Below, one piece after another: positions 11,901-20,095 of a stretch of 34,232 nt of DNA (positions are counted from its first letter, which is position 1; every line of letters begins with the position of its first letter). Position numbers and translations under genes: made by a program. The notes under the pieces are model-generated. The model was not told the origin of the DNA, ran no database searches, and saw only the letters and a list, made by a program, of their open reading frames with translations. This DNA comes from Rodentolepis nana. Its lineage: Eukaryota > Platyhelminthes > Cestoda > Cyclophyllidea > Hymenolepididae. Location of the stretch: NCBI GenBank assembly GCA_900617975.1, contig UZAE01012670.1, positions 1 to 34,232 of the forward strand, in the 5' to 3' direction.

Positions 11901-14900
11901 TTGGTGCTAATTGAAGCCCGGTGGTTTATATGTGGTTTATGTGGATCGCAAAGTCTACACACACATCAGTGGACAAATATGGATTTCATACAGAGGGGAT
12001 TCAGGGTACCTTCTCCCCAATCAGTTCAAGTCTCACGAATACTCGCATTTAGTGGGTTTGTAGGCTTACATTCCATCTTAAATGCTAGAACACTCAACTT
12101 TACATTGGTCTTATTCCTAATGATGGATTGCTGCTGAAATCATTCATCCAGAAAAAATATCTGTTTAGGGTATGATGCCCATGAAAAAAACACTTTTAAG
12201 CTTACATTTTAAGGCAATACCGCTATCGTAACTTAAAACAAGTCGCTGACTTGCCTACAAAAGAATTTCCAATTCCCTGATTGAAAACCTTATTAATTTT
12301 ACGATTTTGTCAGTTTGCACTACGCCAATGCAGAGGAGAGTTCAAATGAAAATCAAATCTCAACGCATCGAAAAGCAATATTGAGTGGTGAACGCGATTG
12401 ACTGGGGCCCCTTGTAAAAGTACATTATGCAATTAAAAAAATCTGTCAGCCCGCTTAATAATCGTTGTAATAATGCATAATGAAGGGATGAACTCTTTAA
12501 TTGCTTTTCCAGATAATAAAAGTCAATATTCAGAGAGATAAGGCACATTGAGGACTCCGATTGAGAAGTCCATATTCCCTCAGTATCAATCATTACAGTT
12601 GGTCAGAATTTTCCAAAGAACAGGTCTTAATCTCCTATATAACGGATTTGTAGGCCGATGGCTAGGAAGTTCGTATTTCAGGAGTTCGAAATTCAAAAAA
12701 CAGCCCCAAATTATACACGTGTCTTGCAACACCAAGATTTGCACTGTCCGCTACAAGCATGGATAATTCCAATTAATCTGTGAAATTTGGGCTTCTTTAG
12801 GAACCGATTTCCATGTTAATTGAAGCAATCATTTCACCTAGACTCCTCCCCACCCCCCACCCCACCCTATTATTTCAATTCGGACAGTTTAATTTACATT
12901 TGTTAAATCCCAGGACCATAGCTATTTCTTGTGTGCAAGACGCGATTTACTCGTTCTACCGAAAAATTCTGTGTCAATATGCATGCATATCAGATGGATG
13001 AAATGTTAATTAGAGGAGAAACAAAACCAGCCGTACCATAGCTAATTATAAATCAATTTATGGAACTTAGGAAAACCCACCTGCTGCCCCAGAGTTCATC
13101 TCTGACAAGAAAACGTCCTGAGTGATCGTCGCGTTTGATTGGCATATTATTGTGATACCAGGTGATGTTGGGTATAGGTTGGCCCACAATATCACAGAAG
13201 AAGCGCACCGTCTTGTTTTCCGGGTTGTAGGTCGAATTGCGCATCTCCTCCTGTAGTTTTATGAAGCCTGGAAGTGGGCGGAAAAGAGCGAATTAAAAAA
13301 ACCAATATTTCACAAGTTCACCTCTAACATTTAATTATAGAGGGAGAGATGAGCTCATGAGATTTTATCCAAAACATGATTGAAGAATTAGTATACCAGA
13401 GTTCCCATTACACGCCACTTTAAAATTTATTTCTTTAACGATTTTGGAGCAGGGATGGAGAGCTTATGTTTCAGTTAAGTTAAATTATCTTCCCTCATCA
13501 TTTTGGCGTCAGTAGCTTTGGCTAAAGGAAATGCTCTGTGAGTAAATTAAGTGTTGATCAAAAATGGGAGCTTATTAGACAAACATCCCTAGGAATTCTT
13601 GCCTAAAACCATCTAAAGATGGAGATTTATTTGCAGACACTTTTGGCTATTCTCCAAATCCTGAAGAACCTTAGTTTCGTTCAAAGTTCACGAAATGCAG
13701 TATTGAAGTGGGAAACTCCTGATTCTATTTCAAACACCGTTACTAAGTTCCGAAGAACGGCCTCATACCTTGCGCCCTCCTTTGAGAAGTCAGAGGTCAA
13801 GGAATCGATCCACATTCAGTGAAGAGAATGGTCGACTGTGCCGATCAAGCAAGAAGAATGATGAAATTCAAGCTCCTTAGAAGAGAGATTTCACGTTAAT
13901 ATGCCTTAACCAGTAGTGGGCACAGGTTGACACATTTCAGGAGGCCTTTGCCTTCACGCCCCCCCCCCCCCCCCCCCCCTCCCCCCCAACCACCAAAAGA
14001 GGTCTGAGCGTCTCGAATGTAATCGAAAGTAGTTCGCCTAATTAACTATTCATCAGTTCACAATCTACATCTAATTCCTCTCTCCCCTCGCATCATTTTT
14101 ATTCAGAATCTCGGACAGGCAACAATGTATCGTTTTGAAAAGGGAAGAGCGCGTAGATTATCATGTAGGTTTCATGTGAATTCGCAACAAAGTGACATAG
14201 CATATGGGAGTTACTTGAGACCCACATATGTCTACCCGCCAGTCCGTATGTTTAAGGAACCTGGTTAGAGGCGAAGCGTCCAGAAACCCGGTCGGTACCC
14301 CCCGGTAGTTCTCACAAAAGGGAGAGTGGAGGTAGAGGCGGGCACTAATGGACTCAATTAGTGTTCCTTGTGTAAATAAATACACGAATATTGACTCAAA
14401 TAGGAGACTGCTGGGTGCCTTTCTAGATAATATAAATTTGGGCCATAAAAGAGATTTTGAAGAATATTTTACATATACTAGAGATACCAACAACACATCG
14501 CGCATTTTTGAAAAAGAAAGTCGGATTTCAGTTTGTGTGATGACACCGAGATGGGAAAAAAATCTCGACAAGTTCTTTTCACGAGACAAATTATTCCATA
14601 ATTTATGAAGTTTATTTAACAGAAAAGGGGGTAATTCTCCAAAATGGTAATTTATGGGCCAATTAAAAAGAAATAAAGTGATTGGATCCACCAAAACCTC
14701 TCTATTCACTAGACTTCACCTCACCTAGTGCCACTCTTTCAAGTCCAGTGGCCATACTCTAGGAGAAAATTATAATGATTCCGAAATGCAACCGAAATTG
14801 AAAAACCGCTTGAATAAGTGAGTTGCCAATTATTTTCAAAAAGAAGATCAAAAAACTACAAGAGAAATTGAATAGTAGTGGGAAATATATGTTGTGTTAA

Positions 14901-17900
14901 GGCCTTTGCTTTAAACTGCGCGATTTTTATTGGCCGCTCGAATAGAGGCTGAGTAAAAGTGAAGATACAAATTATCCTGCTTAAAAGGAAGTTAGCGAGG
15001 CGGAAACCTTCTAACTAACTTCTCTCAACAAAACGTCCGCATTTTTTCCCACCTAAGATCTTTGCTTTTTAGGCAATGTATTTTTTTGTAAGTCCAGGGT
15101 ATAATGTAATATTTCTGCCAAGTTGGAAATTTATCCTCCTTCTTCTAACTTTCATCTTTTCAACAGTTGCCTAAAGTAAAGTTGGAAAAAGATGAGCGGA
15201 AGATGAATGGTCACAAGATTTCGATTGAACCATTGTTCTTCGCTTACTAGGCTTCACAGATCGTTCCACAAAAACTTTGTTTTAAGGTTGCCTCGCTGAC
15301 GAAATAGTGCTAATGATAGTTCTCGAACTCAGACAACCGCCATATTAACTATCCTTAACCAGTGTTGTTGTCCAAGCCCCTCTCACTAGGTTTGCAACGA
15401 TAAGGATCAAGCCCATAACCTCGGGCTTGGTAGACGAGCATGATGGCCACCTATACTGAAAGCTTTTTAAGGGAGAGGGGAGAGGGGAGAGGGGAGGGGG
15501 GTTGTCTGGAGACATCCCTTAGCGAAGAATGATAAGCGCTATTGTGAAATCCACATTACTGGATTTGAACCCACGAACATCCACATGATCAGATATCAAC
15601 CCACCGACTTTTTACCATGCCTCAAGGAAATTAATCTTCAGAAAAAAAGCACAGAGAAAAGCTGGATTCATTCTCAAATTAGACATTGTCACCGAAAGTG
15701 CATATTAACGATGCACAAGTCCAGCTGCTGGGTTGAAATCTCTCAATTTCATCTTGTCTTTCTTCTTCTTCTTCTCCTTAAATCTAGGTCAGAGAGCTGT
15801 CGAGATGAATGTGGTTTTAGATCCGATTACTTGAGTCTGTATCAACTGTCTGGCTAAGAATTCTTTTATTTCGTGGAATCAGTTTTGCCATTGGTTATGG
15901 ATGGCCCGCTAGCAGGTTACTCATTTCGTCACCAGGGGGGCGATGCAGGATTTGATTGTAGCACAGGATTTATTTCAAAAGGAAAAATGTTGTCTAATGG
16001 AAATGTCTATAAATATGATTATCCAAAAAATTTTATATGGAGATTAAATAAATTACTTCATCCATGGAAAGTGTTTACAATGAAACATTGACTTCCGTTT
16101 CTCTCTGCTTTCTTTGAAACAATTTGTAGATAAGGATAATTGTTTCGAGATAATTATAAAAAAGGACATGAACGGGGATTAGAAGAGAGAGAGAGAGATA
16201 TTGAAAATTTGGGAATTTATCGTTTTGGCTCTTAAACGTGGACGATCTGTAACTATCCAGTGGACTCCCTTTCTAAGTGCCACTACTACAAAATTGCTCA
16301 TTTACCAGATTGCAACATTTTTTTAACTAATTTGTGTAGATCCGAGTTCTATTAACCTTCATTACACAGTTACCTTTCAAATACAGCTCAACTATACTAG
16401 GGAGGCATTAAGCACAAACTACTGAGGCCTGGATTAGGCGCATATAAACGCCTTCCTCAATAAAGACAGCAGAGAGAGAACAATCAAAGCGAAGTCATAA
16501 ACCATCGCAGCACCCCACAGGCAGGCAGGAGAAACACACGGCAGAGAGAGAGAGAGAGGGAGGGCGGGCGGGCGCAAGAGGGAGAGAGAGAGAATTTCAT
16601 CCAACTATTTGCCAAAGCGAAATAAAACGCAGAGGGAATATATGGTTAGAGATAGGAGAAAGTGTGTGTTGCTCATGAATAATGCTAGCCACACAAACCC
16701 ACTAGATTGAGTCACAGGAAGAGGCGAGAGAGAAAGAGAGAGAGGGAGTCAAGCGGAGCAAGGAAAATGAATCAATTTACTAGGAATTTTCTAGTAAGAA
16801 TTTGAAAGAGGTAGAAGGGAGGGAGAGAGAGAGAGCGAGAGTGAGGCGGATGACTGAGTGTCTGCCTGCTTCTCAAAATTATTTCAACTTGCAACCGCAG
16901 TCCCGAAAACAAACGCCGCTGCTGCCACAGCCAAAAACCCAAAACAACTGCTTGAGTCATGCAATGTCATGAATAGGCACAAAAAACAGGCTGTGGTTCA
17001 ATTTCCATTTGGCCAACTGTAATGATAACCAACTACTGACTTCAGTAGTTGGTGTAATTATAACTCAGTGAGTGGATTGGTCACTTCCTCCTCTCTGCTT
17101 GAGGAATACCTCTGGGCATTTATAGTCGTGGAAAAAAAACGACGCAAAGAATACAGAAGACTTTGCTAATTGTTGTAAAACCTTTGCTATTAAGGATAAC
17201 CTCGAATAGCGAACGAAATGTCGCTCGTCCAGTTGGAGGAAGCAGATTTACAAAAAATTAGGAATAAGAGACTAAATGGATATTAGCTACTTTACCACAC
17301 AATTGAAAAACAATAGCCCCCTCAAAAATAGATGATTGCATAGACACAGGCACTTTTTCCTTCGCGATGCAATTCCTCCCACTAAATGAATGGAAATACG
17401 TGTATGCGACAGCACCGAACGAGTTCTTCCCTTATATTTAAATGCGTATGCCATTTCGGAATATGTAAACAAACATTTAGCGCGCAGCCTCCGAATGACC
17501 TTTTAGAGTTAATCAATTTAAGTTACGTCGTTATTATTCCTCAAGGGGAATGCTGTAATATTAAGTTGAATAGCCCACTTACCACCGTGTGTAGGTGACA
17601 TTGGCTTTGGCACGAAGGGGACGCTGAAATAGAAATAAGTAGGCGGTGGTCAGGCAAAGTTGTAACATAAATGGGTGATACTGATGAAACTCACTTTTCA
17701 GGATTAAATTCTTGACCCAAGAAATTATGGTTCATAGCTCCAGCAGATCCTTCTGATTCCATATCATCTAAGCCCTCTTCGTCTTCCTCATCTTCCTCAG
17801 AATTATCGATTATTGGGGCCTCCGCGTCGAAATTTATATAGTCCGGTATATGTCCATCTAACACCGGAATAGTGTCTGGGGTCTTTGGGACCTTCATATC

Positions 17901-17990
17901 ATCCGTTGCCCTGGGATTTCGAGCATCACTGGGATAGGGGAATGAAGCTACCATCAACAGAATGAGGAGAAAGATTTGCCGTGAACGCAT
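66..17990 (-). CDS. ror: ROR-family receptor tyrosine kinase, nine coding exons, complete
   Basis: Single-pass membrane receptor of the ROR family, which in animals binds Wnt ligands through a Frizzled-type CRD and signals in cell polarity and neuronal development. Seen: signal peptide (residues 1-23), acidic segment (about 50-80), Ig domain (C137, W149, DFGRYTC ending at C191), CRD with ten cysteines (242-380), TM helix (about 425-449), juxtamembrane region (450-637), tyrosine kinase (638-923) and Ser/Thr-rich tail to 1052. The kinase resembles ROR in DLG rather than DFG, in the YxxxYY activation loop and in the RWMPIEA and LLPC segments. Exons on the minus strand: 17990-17695, 17623-17583, 13267-13081, 7425-7301, 6180-6132, 4950-4820, 3446-3207, 2230-1387, 1311-66. 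Every intron is GT-AG, and the phases agree throughout (3159 nt in all). No kringle is present. MuSK is the closest alternative but fits less well. Exon joins are inferred from sequence, not from transcripts. Confidence 0.95.
1312..1386 (-). other. ROR intron 8 (75 bp)
   Basis: Minimal GT-AG intron between the juxtamembrane and kinase exons (GTAAGT ... TTTGTAG). With intron 1 (17624-17694, 71 bp) it represents the short class of introns typical of flatworm genes. Confidence 0.9.
1387..2230 (-). CDS. ror: ROR coding exon 8: CRD end, transmembrane helix, long juxtamembrane region
   Basis: Residues 357-637. Begins with the last two CRD cysteines (366 and 380, in MNCSNLSPFD and DACLRSG), followed by a cysteine-free spacer of about 44 residues and a strong hydrophobic helix (about 425-449, VLILLTLIIILICFV) with CRRS as the stop-transfer signal. 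The remaining roughly 188 cytoplasmic residues are low-complexity: proline-rich (PPPTSPAPPPP) and glutamine-rich, with scattered tyrosines. The acceptor is CCTTGTAG and the donor GTAAGT. No kringle fits between CRD and helix. Confidence 0.94.
2231..3206 (-). other. ROR intron 7 (976 bp), no kringle exon
   Basis: Searched for a kringle exon because the family usually has one at this end of the CRD. No minus-strand reading has the six-cysteine kringle pattern, and exon 8 already carries the CRD end. There is a short poly-C run near 3158-3166. Nothing else is recognised. Confidence 0.8.
3207..3446 (-). CDS. ror: ROR coding exon 7: central Frizzled-type CRD
   Basis: Residues 277-356. Supplies six CRD cysteines (293, 302, 309, 330, 334, 342), including CYYHFPICPPP and RRLCLEDCRVITEGEC, close to the FCHxxFPxC and LCRxxC patterns of the family. 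The acceptor is TTGTTTTAG and the donor GTAACC, the least consensus-like donor in the gene. Confidence 0.94.
3447..4819 (-). other. ROR intron 6 (1373 bp)
   Basis: No gene or transposon recognised. Contains a (GA)n microsatellite at about 4033-4051. Confidence 0.8.
4820..4950 (-). CDS. ror: ROR coding exon 6: start of Frizzled-type CRD
   Basis: Residues 233-276. Opens the cysteine-rich domain with GFCQVFQSNVCVRYL (cysteines 242 and 250), the layout seen at the start of ROR/MuSK CRDs (GYCxxYxGxxC). The acceptor is TTTTTTTAG and the donor GTAAGA. Confidence 0.93.
4951..6131 (-). other. ROR intron 5 (1181 bp)
   Basis: AT-rich. Short open frames on both strands (5443-5676 and 5813-6137) have no recognisable domain and look like chance. 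Nothing else seen. Confidence 0.75.
6132..6180 (-). CDS. ror: ROR coding exon 5: 49-nt linker exon
   Basis: Encodes LLTPPQSQWAARNTH between the Ig domain and the CRD. The acceptor is CCTTTTTAG and the donor GTGAGT. It is the only reading that turns the phase-1 end of the Ig exon into the phase-2 start of the CRD exon. No domain is visible, so the call rests on splice sites and phase. Confidence 0.77.
6305..6334 (+). repeat. 30-bp AP-1-like motif, copy 1
   Basis: Core TGACTCATTAGCTGAG (6319-6334), preceded by GACTCATG (6305-6312). It differs from the copy at 7186 at about six of 30 positions. TGASTCA is the AP-1 (bZIP) consensus; use as an enhancer is inference. Confidence 0.6.
6767..6796 (+). 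repeat. 30-bp AP-1-like motif, copy 2
   Basis: Core TGAGTCATTGGCTG (6781-6794), preceded by GACTCATA (6767-6774), aligning without gaps to the other two copies in the same orientation. The last two bases differ (CT for AG). Confidence 0.55.
7186..7215 (+). repeat. 30-bp AP-1-like motif, copy 3
   Basis: Core TGACTCATTCGCTGAG (7200-7215), preceded by GATTCATG (7186-7193). It lies 86 bp from the end of Ig exon 4. Confidence 0.6.
7301..7425 (-). CDS. ror: ROR coding exon 4: second half of Ig domain
   Basis: Residues 175-216. Carries the classic Ig strand-F signature DFGRYTCTAENPSG with the second cysteine at 191. Exons 3 and 4 together are 312 nt and start and end in phase 1, so they form a symmetric domain cassette. 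The acceptor is TCCTTCAG and the donor GTGAGT. Confidence 0.95.
8875..8904. repeat. Poly-C run, 30 nt
   Basis: Uninterrupted C tract followed by CACCCC. It creates a false proline-rich reading on the plus strand. The exact length in the real genome is uncertain because homopolymers assemble poorly. Confidence 0.9.
10699..11056 (+). mobile_element. SINE-like element, copy 1, with 13-bp target-site duplication
   Basis: Element body 10712-11043 (332 bp), flanked by perfect 13-bp direct repeats ATATTCAGGTAGT (10699-10711 and 11044-11056). The body runs from GGGGTGTGTGATAGACTTAC through a pyrimidine-rich middle with a 16-C run (10927-10942) to GCCATTTGATATAGATAAA. The long TSD and AT-rich tail suggest target-primed retroposition. 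It lies antisense to ROR inside intron 3 and encodes no protein. Confidence 0.88.
11063..11134 (-). mobile_element. SINE-like element fragment, inverted
   Basis: Reverse complement of the element's 5' 70 nt or so: TTACCTCCACGTGGTGCACC, then CCTGGG and the ACGGCAAAAAGTCTATTA segment. Only this end is present. It starts a few bases beyond the TSD of copy 1, so copy 1 landed beside an older or truncated relative. Confidence 0.8.
11587..11613. repeat. Poly-C run, 27 nt
   Basis: C tract flanked by ACCCCA and ACCCCCCA, within ROR intron 3. Confidence 0.9.
13081..13267 (-). CDS. ror: ROR coding exon 3: first half of Ig domain
   Basis: Residues 113-174. Contains the first Ig cysteine (C137 in VRFFCDIVGQP) and the core tryptophan (W149 in NITWYHNN), both typical of I-set Ig domains. 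Three N-glycosylation sequons are visible: NST at 123, NKT at 130 and NIT at 146. The acceptor is CTTCCAG and the donor GTGGGT (13080-13075). Confidence 0.93.
13959..13979. repeat. Poly-C run, 21 nt
   Basis: C tract, then one T and seven more C. Confidence 0.9.
15400..15640 (-). repeat. Possible tRNA-derived repeat (two tRNA-like pieces)
   Basis: On the minus strand, GTGGGTTCAAATCC (complement of 15561-15574) matches a Pol III B box, with an A-box-like TGGTAAAAAGTCGG upstream (about 15604-15617). A second piece about 160 nt downstream reads GAGGTTATGGGCTTGATCC (15404-15422), again like a tRNA variable loop and T-arm. The T-stem pairs poorly, so these are not functional tRNAs. B-box matches also arise by chance in this window, so confidence is low. 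Confidence 0.3.
15471..15501. repeat. GGGGAGA tandem repeat
   Basis: About four units of GGGAGAG/GGGGAGA ending in GGGGAGGGGGG; purine-only on the plus strand. Confidence 0.8.
16530..16850. repeat. GA-rich purine clusters
   Basis: Three separate (GA)n runs within 320 bp (about 16543-16592, 16726-16748 and 16816-16842), with interspersed GGGCGGGCGGGC. On the transcribed strand these are CT tracts, about 0.8-1.1 kb upstream of exon 2's far side within intron 2. Confidence 0.8.
17583..17623 (-). CDS. ror: ROR coding exon 2: 41-nt linker exon
   Basis: Bounded by a TATTTCAG acceptor and a GTAAGT donor. It completes codon 99 and encodes VPFVPKPMSPTHG, a proline-rich linker before the Ig domain. 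The length is not a multiple of three, but it takes phase 2 in and phase 1 out exactly as the neighbouring exons require. There is no homology signal of its own; the support is splice sites plus frame. Confidence 0.78.
17624..17694 (-). other. ROR intron 1 (71 bp)
   Basis: Short GT-AG intron (GTGAGT ... TATTTCAG) between the acidic N-terminal exon and the 41-nt linker exon. Confidence 0.82.
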
Positions 17991-18000
17991 TGCTGAGTTT
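17695..18000 (-). CDS. ror: ROR coding exon 1: signal peptide and acidic N-terminus
   Basis: The start is the ATG at 17990-17988, giving MRSRQIFLLILLMVASFP, a basic n-region followed by a hydrophobic core; cleavage is likely near PSDA|RN (residue 23). The reading frame stays open 10 codons upstream, but only from a GTG, and that part looks like a splice acceptor (pyrimidines then TTGTAG, ending at 18001). The 10 nt 17991-18000 are therefore probably 5'UTR. A G at -3 gives a fair Kozak context. The mature N-terminus carries an acidic run (SEEDEEDEEGLDD, about residues 64-76). The exon ends at 17695 before GTGAGT, after two bases of codon 99. No domain is recognised outside the signal peptide. 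Confidence 0.88.
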
Positions 18001-18017
18001 CTACAATAGATAGAAAA
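18001..18017 (-). promoter_or_regulatory. Splice acceptor just upstream of the ROR start codon
   Basis: The minus strand reads TTTTCTATCTATTGTAG, a pyrimidine tract plus AG, ending 10 nt before the ATG. It implies a spliced 5'UTR (or spliced-leader addition, known in flatworms), so the transcription start lies further right. No upstream exon was identified. Confidence 0.55.
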
Positions 18018-20070
18018 CACCGATAAAAGATTTCAAGTGTAATTAGTGAATGGATCTCATGGAAGCCTAAAAAACGAGAGGCCCGGACAAGTTGACTATT
18101 CGCTGTCAGCTAGGTTAGAGGAGGAATAAAGGACAGAGAGAATGCAGACGTGGTAAGAAGTGCGAAGAAATAGATTAGCAGTTCAACAAAATATATTTCT
18201 AAATAGCCTCCTTAAAAGATATAAAATCAATTGTCAATTTGAAAAGAGTAGTGTCTTGGTTATGATCTCAGCAGGTATTTAGAGGCACAAATCTGGAGAA
18301 AGAAAAGGAATTTTCAGTTAAAATGTGTAATAAGAGTGCTTTGGCTGTAGATAGGTCAATGCTCTCAGAATTCAAATAAAGTTAACTTCATGATGTCCTG
18401 AACCCCCTAACCACTTCTATTTGTCCATTTCGATTCAGGTTAGATATTTACATATAGAACCTCATAATTGGTCATTCATGTCCCACCCCCTCAATGAGCG
18501 AGTTGCAGACCAATCAGTACAAAGTCCTTTCCACAATTTTATGAGGACAGAGAGTTGAAGGGTGGTCATTTATTTGCAACGGTAATCATCCATTGCCGCA
18601 ACTTCCCTTCTGTTGATTTATGTTCTAAAGGCGAGAGAAGCCAAGTGGGCGAGAAAAGTAATACCCTAAGGGGTGAAAAAATGTGGAAGAAAGCATCCAC
18701 ACCCAAAAGCTACCATTACCCCCAAGTTAACCTCTCTCTCCCCCTCTCCCTCTTCCCTGACTTGTCTTATCTAAACAAGTCATCGCGTACAACACAAATC
18801 CCGTAGGCTGACATCTACGTGGTTGCTAAGTCTAAAATAGGAATAAGCAGAATTCTTACGAAATGTCCGTAATTTGAAATGAAGGGAAACGAGGTCCTCT
18901 AACGATGGAGAATAAAAGTGAGTCAAGAGAGAGAGAGAGAGAGCCTTTCTCCCTTGGTTTGAAAGGGGGTCACGGGGGGGGGGATTGCAGACCGAAATCT
19001 GGGATCCCATCAGAAAAAAATTAACGTCAAGCAAACATCCCTCATTTACACCATGGGATGACGCAATGAAGAGAAATTCACAAAAAAACATAAGAGAAAA
19101 AATACTTTAATCAACCCATTGTACGATAGAAATATATCCAACTTTGTCTAATAGTCGCCTTGACAGAGGCAAAACAATTGTTTTTTTGTATTTCCTATAC
19201 ACACACTCTCCAAGAATTAAAATGAGGTGATAAACCATGTGCAAATAAATTTTCAGTTACCCCACTTAGCCTAATTTCCCACTTCATTCCTCATATCAAT
19301 TATGGCTTCCAATTTCAAGAGACCACAGCAGTATCGAACTCCTTCCAATACTATGTTAAGTGATTTCGTGAAATCACGAAAGGGGGTACTTCAGATCATG
19401 TTCTGTCTTAGTCAAGTAAATTTTAGGCCAGAACTCTCTCTTCCTTCCATATAGTATAAAACTTGACGAAATCAACGCCTGAAAGATTTAGTCCTCTCTC
19501 AAATTCGACCCCCCCCCCTCGCCACCCCTATTTTGCAATTTTACAAGTTTTCATTGGACGAACGTTAGCAAAGTATTAGAAATTCGGAACCTCGGTCTTC
19601 AAGGCGTGCACTAGACACTTGCTCATTGAGTACTTGCGGAATTCTCTTTGTCGAGAAGTCGGTTAGTAGCAAGAGGATAGATGAAGTTAAAAAAAACATT
19701 GGAATTGAAAGAGAGAATGTAATTTTAAAGTGAACGAAAATAACCGGATACATACGAGGACATCTGACTTGTATAGGAGGCTCGGTTTACAATGGCTCCG
19801 CGCCGATTGTAGGAGGTCGCCTACAAACGCGACCAAAGCCCGCATACTCGAATAGATGCCTGTGAATAGTCGCTCCCAAACCAAAAATGAGTAATTCATT
19901 CGTGAATAGAGTAGCGCGCCTATTTCAACTTCTATAAAGCATTTCAAGGCCCCACTCCAACCCATCCCCTCATCCCACTCCTCCTTTCACGAATGACTAA
20001 GATGTAGGGAACATTTTTGCCATGTTTAATTAATAAGTTATAATAACTGCCAAGCATGTACATTCCCTTT

Positions 20071-20095
20071 TCTCTCTCTCTCTCTCTCTCTCTCT
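20071..20095. repeat. (TC)n microsatellite
   Basis: About twelve uninterrupted TC units. Confidence 0.92.

Larger units (their letters stand above)
7426..13080 (-). other. ROR intron 3 (5655 bp), splits the Ig domain
   Basis: Largest intron. It holds the SINE-like element at 10712-11043, the inverted fragment at 11063-11134, poly-G at 7958-7968 and poly-C at 8875-8904 and 11587-11613. Small open frames (for example 8086-8319, 8547-8744, 9382-9567, 11661-12137) show no known domain. No extra Ig exon was found. Confidence 0.8.
13268..17582 (-). other. ROR intron 2 (4315 bp)
   Basis: Contains poly-C at 13959-13979, a 182-codon open frame (14161-14709, minus strand) without a recognised domain, a tRNA-like stretch (about 15400-15640), a GGGGAGA tandem repeat (15471-15501) and GA-rich clusters (16530-16850). 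A plus-strand open frame at 15873-16091 also has no recognisable domain. No transposon protein recognised. Confidence 0.75.

Noticed and set aside
15873..16091. Small plus-strand gene inside intron 2
   Set aside because: 72 codons, no domain, no splice or promoter context.
17991..18020. Longer N-terminus starting upstream of the ATG
   Set aside because: The upstream codon is GTG and the added residues translate a splice-acceptor pyrimidine tract.
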